Origin: Juglans regia
Lineage: Eukaryota > Streptophyta > Magnoliopsida > Fagales > Juglandaceae
DNA: 64,000 nt
Direction: 5' to 3'
Assembly: GCF_001411555.2 (NCBI RefSeq)
Contig: NC_049904.1
Coordinates: forward strand, 29,091,370 to 29,155,369
Positions within the stretch are counted from its first letter, which is position 1. Each line of letters starts with the position of its first letter. Under the pieces are notes generated by a model, which ran no database searches, was not told the DNA's origin, and worked only from the letters and a program-made list of their open reading frames with translations. A program made the translations under genes and the position numbers. Shown here piece after piece: positions 12,570-25,483 of the stretch.

Positions 12570-15266
12570 TATAATTCACTCAGAGATTAGATTTTAGAGA
12601 TGAGTAATGCTATTTAAAGGATAATACGCCATCTATATAGTATAATTTAATTTGTAAAATTTAAAATTTAAAATTTATTTTTTAAATCAAATTATATTAG
12701 TATGTAGTGTAAAAGCATTTAAATAAAATTATTTTTTATTAACTTGAAAGTATCAAATACTGATCGTGCAGTTATTGAGAACTCTTCCTTTGTCATAAGT
12801 GAGACTTATCCGACAAAATGTACGAAAGTAACGTCCTCTTTTGCGAGGGGAAAAAAAAATATCTTTGCAAAAAGCATTTCTTTTACATAATAATGCAAAA
12901 AGCCTCACGAGTAACAAAAAGCTATATATCTTATTATCTCTCATACATATATAAGCATTTCTTCTCCTCGGAAGGTCAGGAAATCCAATTGCTTAAAGGT
13001 ACATCGTTGTAATGCCGTTTGTTTCTTGAGAAACAACGATCAAAACTTGTACTGTTCTGCTCAGAAGGATGTCCCCAATCAATCATTGCATAGAGATCTA
13101 ACCCATCAGAAGAGAAAAGACTTCATTGCATAGTTAAGTACTGCCGAATGAATCGTCTGACCTATTTTATATCTACAAATACTAGAAACCTTAAACTTAA
13201 CAGCCGAGAAAATTCTGGAGGGTGATCATGTAGAAGTACGTATTATTCAACTCCAGTAGTATGATAAGGACAATTGAAAATGACTGGCCTATAAATTATT
13301 AGGCATAAAAATATCATTACTCGGCTGAGAAAATTGATAATATAATGAAATCGTTCATGTCAGACAAATTAGCAGTTAGAAACTCTTTTGTTTTGAGTCA
13401 ACTAACAGGAGTCTATGTCCAAACATGCATAATCAAGAAGAAGAAGGAAAATATTCAAAAGAATGTTGGAAGAAGCCTTTTCTATTTGAGCACAGAGAAC
13501 AGCATTTGAAAATATTTAAGGGGTGGAAAGCGCGCAGCAAAATTAAATCACGATCGATGATACATGATCACAAAAAGAATAGATTATAACAAAAGTTAAA
13601 ACAAACAAGGAAAACAAGCATTGCATGTAACTCGGGAGCATATATTGCTTGCTTTTGAAGGACCAAAACAAAGCATACAACTAGTGGGGGCAAATCATGA
13701 TTTACAGATACCAGCTCCGATGTTGACCGAAAAAGAATGAGAGCCAGGAAAAATGACCACTCAACTCGAGCAAATGATTTGCATTAGGATGGCCACTTAT
13801 ATCCTTGGGTCCAACTGATCTTGAGATCCGAGTCCTCGTTTCCTAGAAAACAAGAATATGATTTCTAAGATGCCATGCCATTAATCAAGAATGAGAGATG
13901 CATGTGGCTACACAGTACTGTCTGTGTTGTGTGTGTGAGAGAGAATCAGCTGACATGGTGGGCTCCTGATATCGCTTTCGGCTTGAATTTGGAACATGCA
14001 TATACAGATCACTTATTTTATGAAGGACCGAAGTCAGAGAAAAGAGAAACGAGTGAGCTAGAGCCTAGGGCTAGAGCTGGAGAGCAAAAACCTTGCCACT
14101 TTTTCAACACACTTATGCTGCCTATAATTGCTCCATCTACAAGCTGTCTTTAACTTACCTACGCTGGCTGCAAATATTCAATCAAGAAGTCTTAACTGCA
14201 GGGTGTCAAATCGTGTTGATAGAAGTTTGTCTCATGTCAAGATATGTGTATTATATTATATAAGTCAATCTTAATTCAATCTGTTAAGTTTATCGTGTTA
14301 AAATTTTAAATCTTAACATGATTTATTAACATAACGGATCGTATAGTGTCAATCTGCTTTGACCCGTTTATATAAATGAGTTGAACAGACTTAAAATTAA
14401 CCTGTTTGACCTAGTTAAGTTTAACATAATTTTAAATAAATGTTAAAATTACAATATCTATAAAAAGATATAAAATTAACTACAAGTCTAAAATTACAAT
14501 CCAAATAATAAAAATATCAAAATTAAAATTCTAACAATTTTATTTTAAAGGATCAGTCAATCCGTTTTGACCTGAACCCGTTGCTAAACCCTAACCCGCT
14601 TTATCCTATCGTGTTCGTATTAGATTAATGGATTATGTCACATATTACTACCCATAATCTTAAGTACCTGTTCTTGTTGTACTATATTGGGGAAGAAAAC
14701 AAAATAGAACAATTAACCCCGTCAGGATTCCTACCAAAACAGATGAAATTGGTCCTAAGCTCATGTTATAGCTATCATGAGGACTAAGGCAATGACGCGA
14801 CAAGAAAATATATGCATTTTCATTTTTGCCATATACATGAGGCACGATTAAAAATAAATACAAAGCAGCTCGTACATTGCCTTTAACTGAGGAAAAAGAA
14901 AATGGATCTATCCACTCCGAAATGTTGTATGGTAATTCACCGGTAAGTAGTAAACTGAATGGCTCAGGATGATCTTCTGATCTCCACCTTCCCTTCACTA
15001 CATCTTTTTTCTTCAGCCTCTCACTGTCTTTGCTGCCTGCCACATGATGATGGACCATCCAGTGTTTTAGTGAAAATACTCTTTACTACAGCGACTAAAT
15101 GAGAATGAAATGGCCAATGACGCAAAATAATCCAGGGAAGCTCACCTTTGAATGATCAACTCAAGTTCATGTAGCAACAAAAACTTTCGTCAATTTACAT
15201 GTATGTGATTTATACATATATTACATGTAGGTGACGTCACCATTTGAATACTAGGAGAAGAAAATG

Positions 15267-15311
<45 letters not shown>

Positions 15312-15460
15312 TTCAAAGATGATAACAAAGCTCACGCTAAAGCTACGTATCCAGCGCCAGCATTAGCAACAGATCATAAAAGTACATTATGAGCCCCAGC
15401 TGCATAAAACAGATTCCCGCCTCTTTCCCTGGTTTCTTTGATCCTCATGATCCACCTGAA
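12570..15460. other. Intergenic region with no supportable gene
   Basis: Base composition is less AT-rich than the neighbouring array, and parts (13000-14160 and 14660-15060) look like single-copy DNA. A minus-strand frame at 14660-15058 (132 codons) contains GRWRSEDHPEPFSLLLTG but matches no family I know. On the minus strand a TTTCAG acceptor-like site precedes a short frame near 15360-15455. These could be parts of a non-coding or lineage-specific transcript; I cannot show it. A (TA)n run lies at 15270-15309. Confidence 0.4.
15270..15309. repeat. (TA)n microsatellite
   Basis: About twenty uninterrupted TA units in intergenic DNA. Confidence 0.9.
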
Positions 15461-15799
15461 ACCAAACAAATTAATTTAATAATATATGTCAGATACTATT
15501 TTCTTTTCTTTTGGTTCAATTCAAATATAGATTCACATTAAATTATTAATATTATCTGCTAAATGATTCATTATATTTCATAGTGAGACTAGTCTAAACT
15601 CTAAAAATTGGAATACTGTCCTTTTTCTTAAAAAAACTATTGTAAACTCTAAAATGGCTCAAACACGACTTGAGGGAGCATGTGACTTCCCGCCGTCCAG
15701 GTCCATCATTTCCGATTCCTAGTGAATATATAGGATGCTAATGTTGTAAATTGTAATAACTTTAGCCATCATGGATTCATATCATCTAGAGAAATGATA

Positions 15800-17800
15800 T
15801 TTGTAGTCTGTTAAGAGCCTCGGTCTAACCCTTAAACATAAGTTTTCATTTCCTTAGATCCAAATGATGAAGTCTCCTAGACCGATCAAGAGAAACACAA
15901 GATCTCCTCCCATAAACCTAGATTCGACAATATGAGGTTAAAGGTTGGTGTTTGAGTTGAATGAGGGTTCGGGTATGTGTTTGAAATGCAAGCAAGAAAA
16001 TAACATAGAATTGAGACAGTCTTAGTCACAGATTGCAAAGAGCCATTCTCTACAAGGAATTCACAAATTGCACCCTAGTAGCTCAAGTGTAGAGTAAATC
16101 ACTCTAGCACCGAAAATCTAAAGAACTAAACAAGCCTAGCCGAAATTTCTAAAAGCCAAAGAATGAATAAAAAGTAGGCCACAAGGCCTTTATTTATAGG
16201 ACTTTCTAGCAAAGTTTCAACACAAGTGAAATGCTAAAAGCTAGGAAAGCAAAGTCTAAAACATAAGAGATAAAGTCTAAAAGCTATGGGATAAAGCCTA
16301 AAATGTAGGGATAGGTTTATCCCCTCTTGGTGACCGGCCACATAGTGCCCTCATGGTGTCTTGGTTCGTCTTGGCTTCATCTTCGACTCTTCCTCTCTCT
16401 TTGTCTCTCTTAAAGTCAATTTTGGACTCTACCTTATCTTGTGTAATCACTTGAGAGTCCTGTTTGATCTTCTCTTTGTCTTCTCCAACAACCTTATCTT
16501 CTAGAAGCCTTGAATCCCCTCCTTCATGTCTCTTTGGTGGTCATGGCTGGCCATGAGTTGGCCGTGGCCTTGCTTGGGCCATGGCCTTGGCGTGGCTTGC
16601 CATGGCATGCTGTAGGCTAGCTCGTGGCTAGCTTTGGTTGGCCCTCGTGGGCTGCTGATGGGCAGGCTATGTGTGGTCGTGGTGTTAGGGACCTCGGTCA
16701 AGTCCTTAAACACTATGTTCTCCACGCCAATATGTTTGTTGTGATGACCGATCCTTCGTTCATCTCTTGCTTGATTCTTGAACAATGGTGGTCAAGGTGA
16801 TCACTTTGGTGGGATATGGTCAAGTGTTTAGGCTAAATTGGATGAATGGAATGGTGGGAAATGTTGGTAAAGTGTATGGTAGCAAGGGTGAAAAGTGGTG
16901 CACGGCAATGCGGTAGAATGAGGGTTGGCGCCACTTTGGATTAGGTTTAGAGTTTGGAAGTATGGAGATGGGCGGCTAGGGTTTGTGTTTAGGGTTTAGG
17001 AGCTAGGGCAATACTTGGTCGGCTAGGGTTGGCCGAACAAGCTTGGGAGTGATTGGTGGGATGTTCCTAAATTCAAGGAACTCAATTGGATTGACTTGGC
17101 CGAATAGGGTAAGTGTTTGGGTCAACTAGGGATTCCTAAATTATAGGAATCCTAGTTTGGTAAGTGGAGTGGGCGGCTAGGGTTCTTTCCAATTAGGGAA
17201 GTGTTGGCCGAGTGGGGTTTGCTCACAAATGGAAAGAGTGTTTCGGCCACTAGGGTTGGAAGAGTCCAACAATTTATGAAAAGTAGACTAACACTAGGTT
17301 AGCCGACTTTTGTGAGTGAAATGGATTGAAGAGCTGAAAATAATGAAGAACACCAAGAACAATATGAATATTACTCAAGAACACAAGTAAGAACACTTAT
17401 GCCTTGAATAATCAAAAGAACAAATAAGATAATTCAACACTTGATTCACGAGTTGCACAAGAATTGAATAAACCTCATATATTGATAAACACAACTTGGA
17501 TTCATGAATTGAACCAAGTTACAAGAATAAGATAAATGAACTACACTTATTCAAAGAATTGCAAAGTGTAATCCTCTCTTTGGGATCAACGTATATCACC
17601 CAAAATGCCCAAGTGCTATGGCACCGATTTGTGATCTCTCAAATAAAAGTTTCTCCTCTTAGGAATTTGTCAAAAGATGTGAATGAAATGACTAAGGGTC
17701 CTATTTATAAGTTACAACTTGGAAACCGCCAATAGGTCCATTGAAAGTAAATAAATAATAATTAATTAAAATAAAAACAATAAGATAAAGTCATGGACTA
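15800..17800 (-). repeat. LTR-like retroelement remnants
   Basis: Two stretches, about 15820-16210 and 17330-17720, have the make-up of plant LTRs read on the minus strand: each carries a TATAAATA- or TTATAAATAG-like box (near 16190 and 17705) next to a transcribed-looking leader. The words CCTCGGTC and CCTTAAACA recur near 15825 and 16690. The DNA between them contains many frames closed by stops and no gag, protease, integrase or reverse-transcriptase motif. Precise ends and target-site duplications were not found, so the class is uncertain. Confidence 0.35.
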
Positions 17801-17879
17801 AACCATAGTATGACATGCATGGGCCCATGGTGGGTTAAGTGGTTGCATGTTGGTCTTCGGGTTGGTCTATGACTAAGTG

Positions 17880-18730
17880 GTTCAGCATGGCCCAAGCTGG
17901 TGGCTTAGGCGCTGGCTGCATGGCACGGGCTGGAGCCGTGCGCTAGATGGCATGCATGGTGGACATGCCACTGACCTGCTCCGCAAGGCACGGGCTAGAG
18001 CCATGCGCTGGATGGCATGCCATGGGGCGTGTCACTAACCTCGCTGGTGTACGGCAGATTGGGCATGGGCGTGCGGCAAAGTGAGTCTGGGCATGCGCGC
18101 GCGCGCACGGGCTGGACTGGCTGTGCGGCGCATGGGCGCACGCATGACCTTGCGGCACAAGGGTGCGCGCAGGGCCACGCGGCCCATTGGCGTGCGCACT
18201 AGCCTATGCATTGGGAAGCGCATGGGCGGGCGGCCTGCTAATGCGCATGATGCCGCGCGCATGGGTGCGCGGTGCTGTGCTGCGCGCATGCTAGCCCGCA
18301 TGCTGGGCGCCCCGTGAGTGCCATCGTGCAAGCCAAGGCATGCATGCAGGCTGGGCGCCCCGTGCGTGTCACTCAACGAGCCAAGGCATGGTTGTGGGCT
18401 AGCCAAAGTGCATGTCCCCACCATGACTAGGGCATGTGCGGCATCTCTAGAGACAACTCGACGTGGGGGTCTAACACGTGGCCTGTCCTTGGCTGGTCCT
18501 TGGTGCTGTTAAGGTATGGGCCATGGCCTGTATGTGGCTCGCCCATGGCCTATTATGGCATGGTCATGGGCGTGTCCGGCTGGCCGCGAGGCAAAGGCCA
18601 TGACACGACCAAGGTTGGGTCATGTCTTGCTTGTGGCATGAGCCATGGGGTAACCGAGGTTGGGCCATGGCCTACTCGTGGCATGCGTCGTGGTGCAGCC
18701 AAGGCATGACCTGCCACAATCATGGTGTGC
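17880..18730. repeat. GC-rich degenerate repeat island
   Basis: An 850-bp island of high GC content stands out from the AT-rich surroundings. It is built from variants of short words such as GGCATGGGC, GTGCGC and GCCATGGCC. Two clear near-duplicates are GCACGGGCTGGAGCCGTGCG at about 17925 against GCACGGGCTAGAGCCATGCG at about 17989, and GCTGGGCGCCCCGTG at about 18303 and 18350. Frames on both strands are open by composition but low-complexity (Ala/Arg/His/Met-rich) and resemble no protein. A related GGCCATGGCCTTGG stretch lies at about 16550-16640. Confidence 0.65.
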
Positions 18731-19142
18731 CCAAACGTCGCGCAATTCTTTTTAAAAAATTGAGTAAATACGATATTTATATAAGAAAATTATATTTTTA
18801 ATAGTAAATATCACTCTTTTTAAAAAATATTATACAATATTTATACATTCTACGACTATATCTAACATTACTCTATTGCCTATTTGCCATAAATATTTCA
18901 AAAGTTCAAATTCTAATCATGCCTTGATAACTCGTTAAAGAACAAGGTTCTTAACTAAATCTATTCTCAAGAACGTTTTTTTGTGTTTAAACCTTTCCTG
19001 GTTGACATTGAAAGGTTGCGGGCCTTGCGGCTCCAAAGTGCGAGTTGTGAAGTAGAGAATATGAGTAGGCCGACGTAATAAGGATTTCTCCTAATTTTTC
19101 AGCAACTAAACAATGTATGTTGAAAAAATAAACGCGGTACAT

Positions 19143-19531
19143 CGGGCTCGGGAGACATAGCAACTTCATCGTCACCATAGTCCACAATCGTGACCTGCCC
19201 TCTCCTACTCGTCGTGGAACTATCCAACGCCGGCAATGCCTCTTGCTTCGACGACACGACTGAAACCCGAGGCTGTTGCGTCGTATTCTCACAAGGAATC
19301 GGTGGCGTGGCATCGTGGGCAGAATCACCGCCTATTACTCTGTCATCGGTGCCCATGAAATCATCTTGCTCTGCCATTATCAAGTCCCTAAAGCGTCATC
19401 TTGTTGCTCTCGAACTGAATCTTATCGCTCTGCGTTCTCATCTTCTGGTCGTCGTTCCTCCTATTCTTCTTGTTCGTCGTTGTACATAGATAACATAGCA
19501 ATGCCTTCAAATTGCTTTTCCTTAGAACCAT
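19143..19531 (-). pseudogene. HCNGP-like (SAP30BP-like) first-exon fragment, decayed
   Basis: On the minus strand, starting at an ATG at 19531-19529, one reading frame (one base off that ATG) gives SKEKQFEGIAMLSMYNDEQ, then stops. After further shifts a second frame (19383 onward) gives MAEQDDFMGTDD, TPPIPCENT and VTIVDYGDDEVAMSPEP, followed by a GT donor-like site. The order SKEK, EGIA-LSMYNDE, acidic region, and IVDYGHDEVAMSPE resembles, from memory, the N-terminus of plant HCNGP-like transcriptional regulator proteins (related to human SAP30-binding protein). Several stops and shifts break it and no later exon is seen. Identity is moderate to weak; that it is a decayed coding fragment is more secure. 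Confidence 0.4.
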
Positions 19532-19841
19532 TGTTTGAAAGCGTCGAACCTGGGGATTGGTGGCATGGGGTTTGAAAGTTGAATTAGGAAGCAAATTTAG
19601 TACGAATTGAACTTCGAAAGGTAGGAGGAACCGGGGATTTTTGCCTTCCAGAAGCTTCAAACAGATGAGGAAAGTGGGCTGGGCCGACGGTGTTGATTTC
19701 ACTCTTGGGTCATGGTTAAGCTAAGGTCGAGTCTTTTGTGAATGGATCAAGACCCACTATGTATAGTTTTTATCCAGATTTTAAGGTCTAAAATAGAGAA
19801 ATAGACACCTTAAATAAAAATTGAGGAAAACAATATTGAGT

Positions 19842-20036
19842 CCAGTTTGGATATAAAAATATATTTTATTTTATCTCATTATTATAATTTTTATAAATTT
19901 TTATATAGAATATAATAAATAATTTAATTTTTTTAAATTTTAAAATAATAATAAAATTAAAAAATAATATTTTAATAATATTTTATTTAATTTTGACTTA
20001 AAACTAATTCATCTTATATCACTGTCTAAACGGGCC
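19842..20036. repeat. MITE copy (GTTTGGAT/ATCCAAAC family)
   Basis: The copy starts with CCAGTTTGGAT and ends with GTCTAAACGGGCC. The interior has the family words TTTATCTCATTATTATAATT and TTAATAATATTTTATTT. It lies just downstream of the HCNGP-like fragment and is more diverged than the copy at 151-330. Confidence 0.6.
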
Positions 20037-20039
20037 TGA

Positions 20040-22940
20040 ATGATCATACATGGTCCAAAGGGAACACATTACCTCTTGTTTTGAGCTCAAGCCCTTTTGT
20101 TGAGTCTCGCATTACAATTTCGTGAATTATGCTCATGCAATAGCTTTATTATTAGAATTCATGACAAGAGTTTAAAAGGCGAAGTAGAGACTTGACAACC
20201 ATGCATCCGTATCACATAGGTCACGTGTTCGTAATTTAACTTGCTCAATAGTTCATTTTAAGTGTGCAAATCTTTCTGGATGTGCACAACAGGTGATCAC
20301 TCCGACAGTTAATTCAACTTTGGAGACGACAAACCTGAAACACTCTTGGGCATAATAATAATTAAAAAAAAAACTCAGTTCTGTTATAGTGTGCAAAAAG
20401 TGAACATCCTTGAAGAAGACCATGCATCCTTTTATGCAATGCATGTATAAATCCTCAAGGAAAAGAAAAACCATCAAAAGGAAAAGTACTAAAGACATGA
20501 AAGCCAAAATGAAGAAGACCGGAAAAACTCTAGAGAACCGGCACCTTCCATGGCTCAAAAGACACTGGGTAAAGCAGATTACTAGAAGCCATTTTAGTTT
20601 CTTTCTTTCCATAAAGAAAGGTACGTATGTAGCTAATTAGAACAACCTCTGCTTTTTTGTTTTTGTTTTTGTTTCTCTTCATGTTGGGAAAATAAACCAA
20701 GCTCAAAATAGTATTCCAACCACCGTCTTTACTCCCAGTCTCTCATCAAATGTAGGAGGGAAGAGAGAGGAGAGGACAACAAGCAAAAGTTGAAGAAGGA
20801 AAACAAGTCAGACTCGCATAAGGTGAGATGACATAAAATTGTCTCCCTCACCAACCACTCAAAAAAATCCCAATAATGGAATATGAGACCAGAAAAAAAT
20901 GGGAGAGCGACTTCTGGGCAACTCCTACCGGAAGACGGGGAGATATTCTTTAGCCTCATGTGACAGGACGCTATTTTATTTATTTTCTCTAGACAAAATG
21001 GGTCACCGACCCTCACTGTACTATAAGATATGAGAGATTATGAGACTGTAATATACTTTCAGTATAGAGGATTTACCCTCCAAACGATTCTTGTATGTAG
21101 GCTTCGTGCCGAATCATGTAAATCTGTATCCTATTTTCCATTTATATTTCCAGTATTCTTTTACTATTTATTGCTATGGATGTATATATGGTCACATACC
21201 AACGTCCCAAACTGTCATCATTTCAAACCGACCATTGAGGCCCTAGTCACTATTGTGGGCCGGGAGTGACTCTTTTTCCCGTTCTAGTCAGTTGGATGAT
21301 TTTTGTCCTTTTAACACTTGGGCTTATAGATAATCTCTCAACTTAAAAAGGCTATTTTAGTATCAGCAATGGCAAATGAGTAACTAGTTTTGTAGTTAAG
21401 AGCCTTAACGTCAGAGCAGGGCGTGCATTTTGTTCCACCCTCTTTGGACGCGAATCATACCAGCACTAAAGAATCTCTTGCTTTACGTTCACTAAAGCTA
21501 AAGAATCTCTTGCTTTTTATTTTTCTTTCCAGTTGCGTGTAGTCTTGTCTAGGATTTGAAATATCAGCTTCAAGGGATGATATCAATGAAAACTACATTA
21601 ATACGTTATAATATAAAATAAATAATAAATTTTTTTTTTTTTTATAAATTTAAAAATTTAAAATAAGTTATGATTTCACGTGATATCAAAATAAAAATTT
21701 TGAATTCAAATTTTGATTCTATACTATATTTTATTTAATTAAATATTTCACGTATTAGACTATCTATTAAAGAAGAATTTAACCCATACATAAAAAAATA
21801 TTAAGATATAAAATAAATAATAAAATTTAACTTTTCTTATACAAACGGTAATTTTATACCATCAAACATTTGGATGATGCAGAAAATCCATCCATCCGGG
21901 GACCGACTCCACGTTTGCAAGTTGTAAGAAAACTCCAAACGAAGTGGGAGTGAACACGGCGTTGGGTGATGTAGAAACTAGAAAGAAACTCTCCCTTTCC
22001 GACCGCCCACGTTCGGTAAGATACTCCTCATATACATGACAAGACTAATAATGCTATATATCTATACCACTGCCCATTTTCATCTCATTTGAACGGTTGT
22101 AAAGGAGTCGAGCATGATTGGCTATTTGAACGTTGACCGTAGTGGCGGGGACAGATGGGCGTACAAAATTGACGGCATGGACCAAATTAACAGGGGTGTC
22201 AGGCTGTTATTTTAGACCACAATACGCCACAGATGATCATAAGCCAAGCAAACATGCATCCACCGGCTGAGGGTCCGGTTGGTCCAAATACATACGTAAC
22301 TATGATAAACTCGACATGCACGAATAGGATATATATCTAGCACTCTAGGATATTTTTCTCTTGTGAAATGTCTCAAACAAAAGAAAAAAAGAACAAGAAA
22401 AATCAAAAGAATAAAGGTAAAGGAAATAAGTACAGAAAAAAAAAAAATGCAAAGAAAGAAAAAGAATAGCTATGCCCAAAAGGAAAGAAAATATCTATTA
22501 TAGATGGAAAAAGAGAAAATGATGGGGAACCCTCGTGTCGTAAGAGGCAAGCAACAAGCTCAAGTGGGATACTCTGCAAATCTGCCATCTTTGCTCACCA
22601 ACATAAGAACATCCCCACCACCATCCATTAAATTCCTTACCTTACACTCCCCTCTGTCTCACTGTTTTTTTTTTTTTTGGAGGCCTCTGGTCACTATTTT
22701 TTAAGTTTTGTCCGTACATGCATGGCATAATAAGAATTAAAATCTAAATAGAGACACGAAAACATTATCTAAAAATCATCTGCAATGCCCATCGCCTCAA
22801 TGAAAGCGGCAAAAAAATAAGTATCGAGGTAATCGTTCACTTAATTCGCTCTTCACGAGGTCCCCTGTTTCGCACGCGTGGTGGAAGATGGCAATTCGTT
22901 TATCTCGGAACTTGAAGCGTCGACGTCGTAGCGAGTCAAC
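20040..22940. other. Intergenic region between pseudogene and receptor kinase gene
   Basis: No gene could be supported. A 119-codon minus-strand frame (20253-20612) is hydrophobic and low in complexity. AT-rich repeat-like DNA lies at 21590-21860. The last kilobase (21900-22940) is downstream of the receptor-like gene and probably includes its 3' UTR and single-copy flank. Confidence 0.45.
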
Positions 22941-22946
22941 TCAGCT

Positions 22947-25252
22947 TCAGTCCGCCGTGGGTGTGATGTTTATGTCCTTGAGTAGACCCAGGACCTGTTG
23001 CATGGTGGGTCTCTTACCAGGTGATTCCGCCGTACACAAGTACCCCACTCGGAGACTCTCCACCATCCCCATGACCGACTCATCCCCTCCGAGTCTCAGC
23101 CTCGGGTCCAGCGCTTTAACTCCCAGACCTTCTCTGACCAACCTCCTCACCCACACCACCGTCTCCGCGGACCCAACTTTTCCCGTCAGCAGCTCCATTA
23201 GAACCACCCCGAAACAATATACGTCCGTCTCAGTGCTGCACTGCCCCACGTCTCCAGTCCCGATGTTCCGGAACCCGAAATCCGCAATCCGGGGCTCGAA
23301 GTTCTCGGAGAGTAGGACGTTGGAGGCCACGAGGTGGCCGTGAATGACGGGTCTGGACCCGGCGTGGTGGAGATACGCAAGCCCACGAGCTATGCCCACT
23401 GCAATGCGGTGGCGCGTGAGCCAGACCAATTTCTCCGGAGAAGATAGGTGGGAACCGGTGGCGTCATGCAGCTCCCAAGTATCGCCGCTCCAGTCCTCCA
23501 CGTTGGGCTCCCCAGTCGGTAGCTCGTGAAGCAACCGGTGCAAGTCACCGTTCGACATGTACTCGTAGACAATCAGCTTCTCTTTCCCTGGGGAAAAAAA
23601 CCGCGGAAAAAGATGAAGCATCAATCTAAGACCGTCCAAATGTGACGAATCTCTATGAATCTCTGCACAACCTAATCATGACCTGCGCTAGATTTCCGCG
23701 ACAATAGTCATGCATCACAAAACAGTCAACAGAGTACGACACTAAAGCCATTCAAATTCAAAACCCGTGAGGCCGATCGATCAAAGATTAAAAAACCGGA
23801 GGAGTTGTGAAATTTTGAAAATAAATAGAATATAGATAAGACAACTGGATACAGTACAAGTACAGTACCTGCGATGCAGTAGCCAGAGAGAGGCAATAGG
23901 TTGTGGTGTTTCAGCCGGGAAAGGTCCTCGAACAGGGATACGGCGTCGTCGTGGTCGACGTCCCTGGCGTTTTCGAGGACTTTGATTGCCACGTGGATGC
24001 CTCCAGGGAGGATGGCTCTGTACACGGGCCCACTCCTACCTTCCGCGAGCTGGGAGTCCTTGCCGAAGTTCGACGTGGCGGCGATCAGGTCCTTGAAGGA
24101 CAGGTTCATCAGGGGTTTCTCGAACATCACTACAGGGGCAGAGGTTGGTTCTTTGATGTCCGCCACCCATGATGTGCCTGACTCCGTCTCGAACGAGAAC
24201 GGCCCTGATTTCTCGAACTTGAAGGGCAACTGGACCGGTTTAGAGATTGCCCATTTGTTCTGTCTTGCCAATTTTTTCCTTCTGCGCCACAACAATCCTA
24301 TACAGAAGGCCATGAAAACAAAGACAAATGCAGATGCACATGATAGACCGAGAATCAGAGGTTTGGATTTTGACACGGGTTTCTTCGTGCTAGAGCTTTT
24401 GTTTGTGGGGATGTGCTTTCGGAGGGGTCTGCGAGGTGGGGTTTGGGAATGAGGTGGGATATTGTGAATACTAGTCGTTCTTGAATTATTAATTCCAGAT
24501 TGTATGAACGCGTATTTCCCAAATTTCAAGTACTTGTCTGGACCAACTAGTCCTGTGAAGTTGTTGAACGAAACGTTTAAGAATTTGAGCCCACTGAGTG
24601 GGGGGAAATCATAAGGAAAAGTACCATTCATGGAATTGCTAGACACGTCTAGATATTTCAACAAGCGAAGAACCGACATGGGTTTCACATGGCCTGAAAT
24701 GTTGCAGCTTGAAATGTCGAGGTGCTCTAGCTTGGTGAGGTTACTGAACCCAGAGGGCAGAGTTCTGAGACTGTTGTGCGAAAGGTCAAGAACTCTGAGC
24801 TTCGAAAAACCATAGAGCCGAACCAAATTGGTGAATCTATTGGCTGACATATTGAGCACCTGAACCGATGAGAACGAACGGTCTCCCGTGGTGGATTCGA
24901 ATCCAATGCTCCCTCCAAACTGGTTCTTGGACAAATTAACATGTATCAAGTTTGAAATGGACCAAAACCAACCTGGCACAGACCCCTGCAGCGAGTTTCC
25001 AGAGAGGTCAAGAACCTGCAGCTGAGACATGTTTCCGAGAAACTTCCAAGATATGATCCCGCTTAGATTTCTGGACGGAAGCCTTATCTCCCTTGAACAG
25101 TTCCAATCTGAAGACGGGTCAAGCCAAGAATGATTGAATCCATGGACTGATTCGAAAGCCTTCAAGACCAACTCTCGGTCTGTACTGTTGCATGCAGATT
25201 CCACAATCGCAACCAGCAAAAAGAAAACAAAAAATCTGGAAAAGATCTTCAT
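22947..25252 (-). CDS. CAMRLK: LRR receptor-like pseudokinase (CaMRLK-like)
   Basis: Two exons, 25252-23869 and 23587-22947, joined in phase 1 across a GT-AG intron, encode 674 residues. The start [20 protein letters not shown] is a signal peptide; an upstream in-frame GTG is not used. An extracellular leucine-rich region follows (repeats such as [19 protein letters not shown] and [11 protein letters not shown]). The membrane segment is [18 protein letters not shown], followed by basic WRRRKK, a juxtamembrane stretch and a protein-kinase-like domain. The ATP-site lysine (VAIKVL) and DFG (IADFGF) are kept, but the catalytic HRD is HGH ([13 protein letters not shown]), so phosphotransfer is unlikely. 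This matches Arabidopsis At5g45800 (CaMRLK/MEE62), a calmodulin-binding receptor-like protein of about the same size. Plasma-membrane location is inferred. No lesion was seen; a GA-rich stretch lies in the leader. Confidence 0.92.
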
Positions 25253-25483
25253 TTCTTGGTTCACAGTTTTTGAGATTCTCCTGCGTACCTTGTTTAGTAA
25301 GACAAGCAGAGCGAGAGAGAGAGATGAGCATGAAATGATGAAATGAATGGAAGAAGGGCCTAGTATGGGACTAGAATGGTTTGGTTATGACCGAGGGGCG
25401 CCACACGGCAGTGGGTTAGTGAAGTGGGAGGCTGGCTTAGCAAACGACGTTAACTTTGACGGAAGACTTTCAGAAGGGAGTGT

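Noticed and set aside
14660..15058. 132-codon minus-strand open frame
   Set aside because: No recognisable domain, no clear splice or promoter context, and the second half turns into low-information hydrophobic sequence; length alone is not enough in 64 kb.
17943..18709. Overlapping open frames on both strands
   Set aside because: They arise from GC-rich repeat words with few stop codons and give Arg/Ala/His/Met-rich low-complexity peptides.
20253..20612. 119-codon hydrophobic minus-strand frame
   Set aside because: No domain, no start context, and composition typical of AT-rich non-coding DNA read on the T-rich strand.
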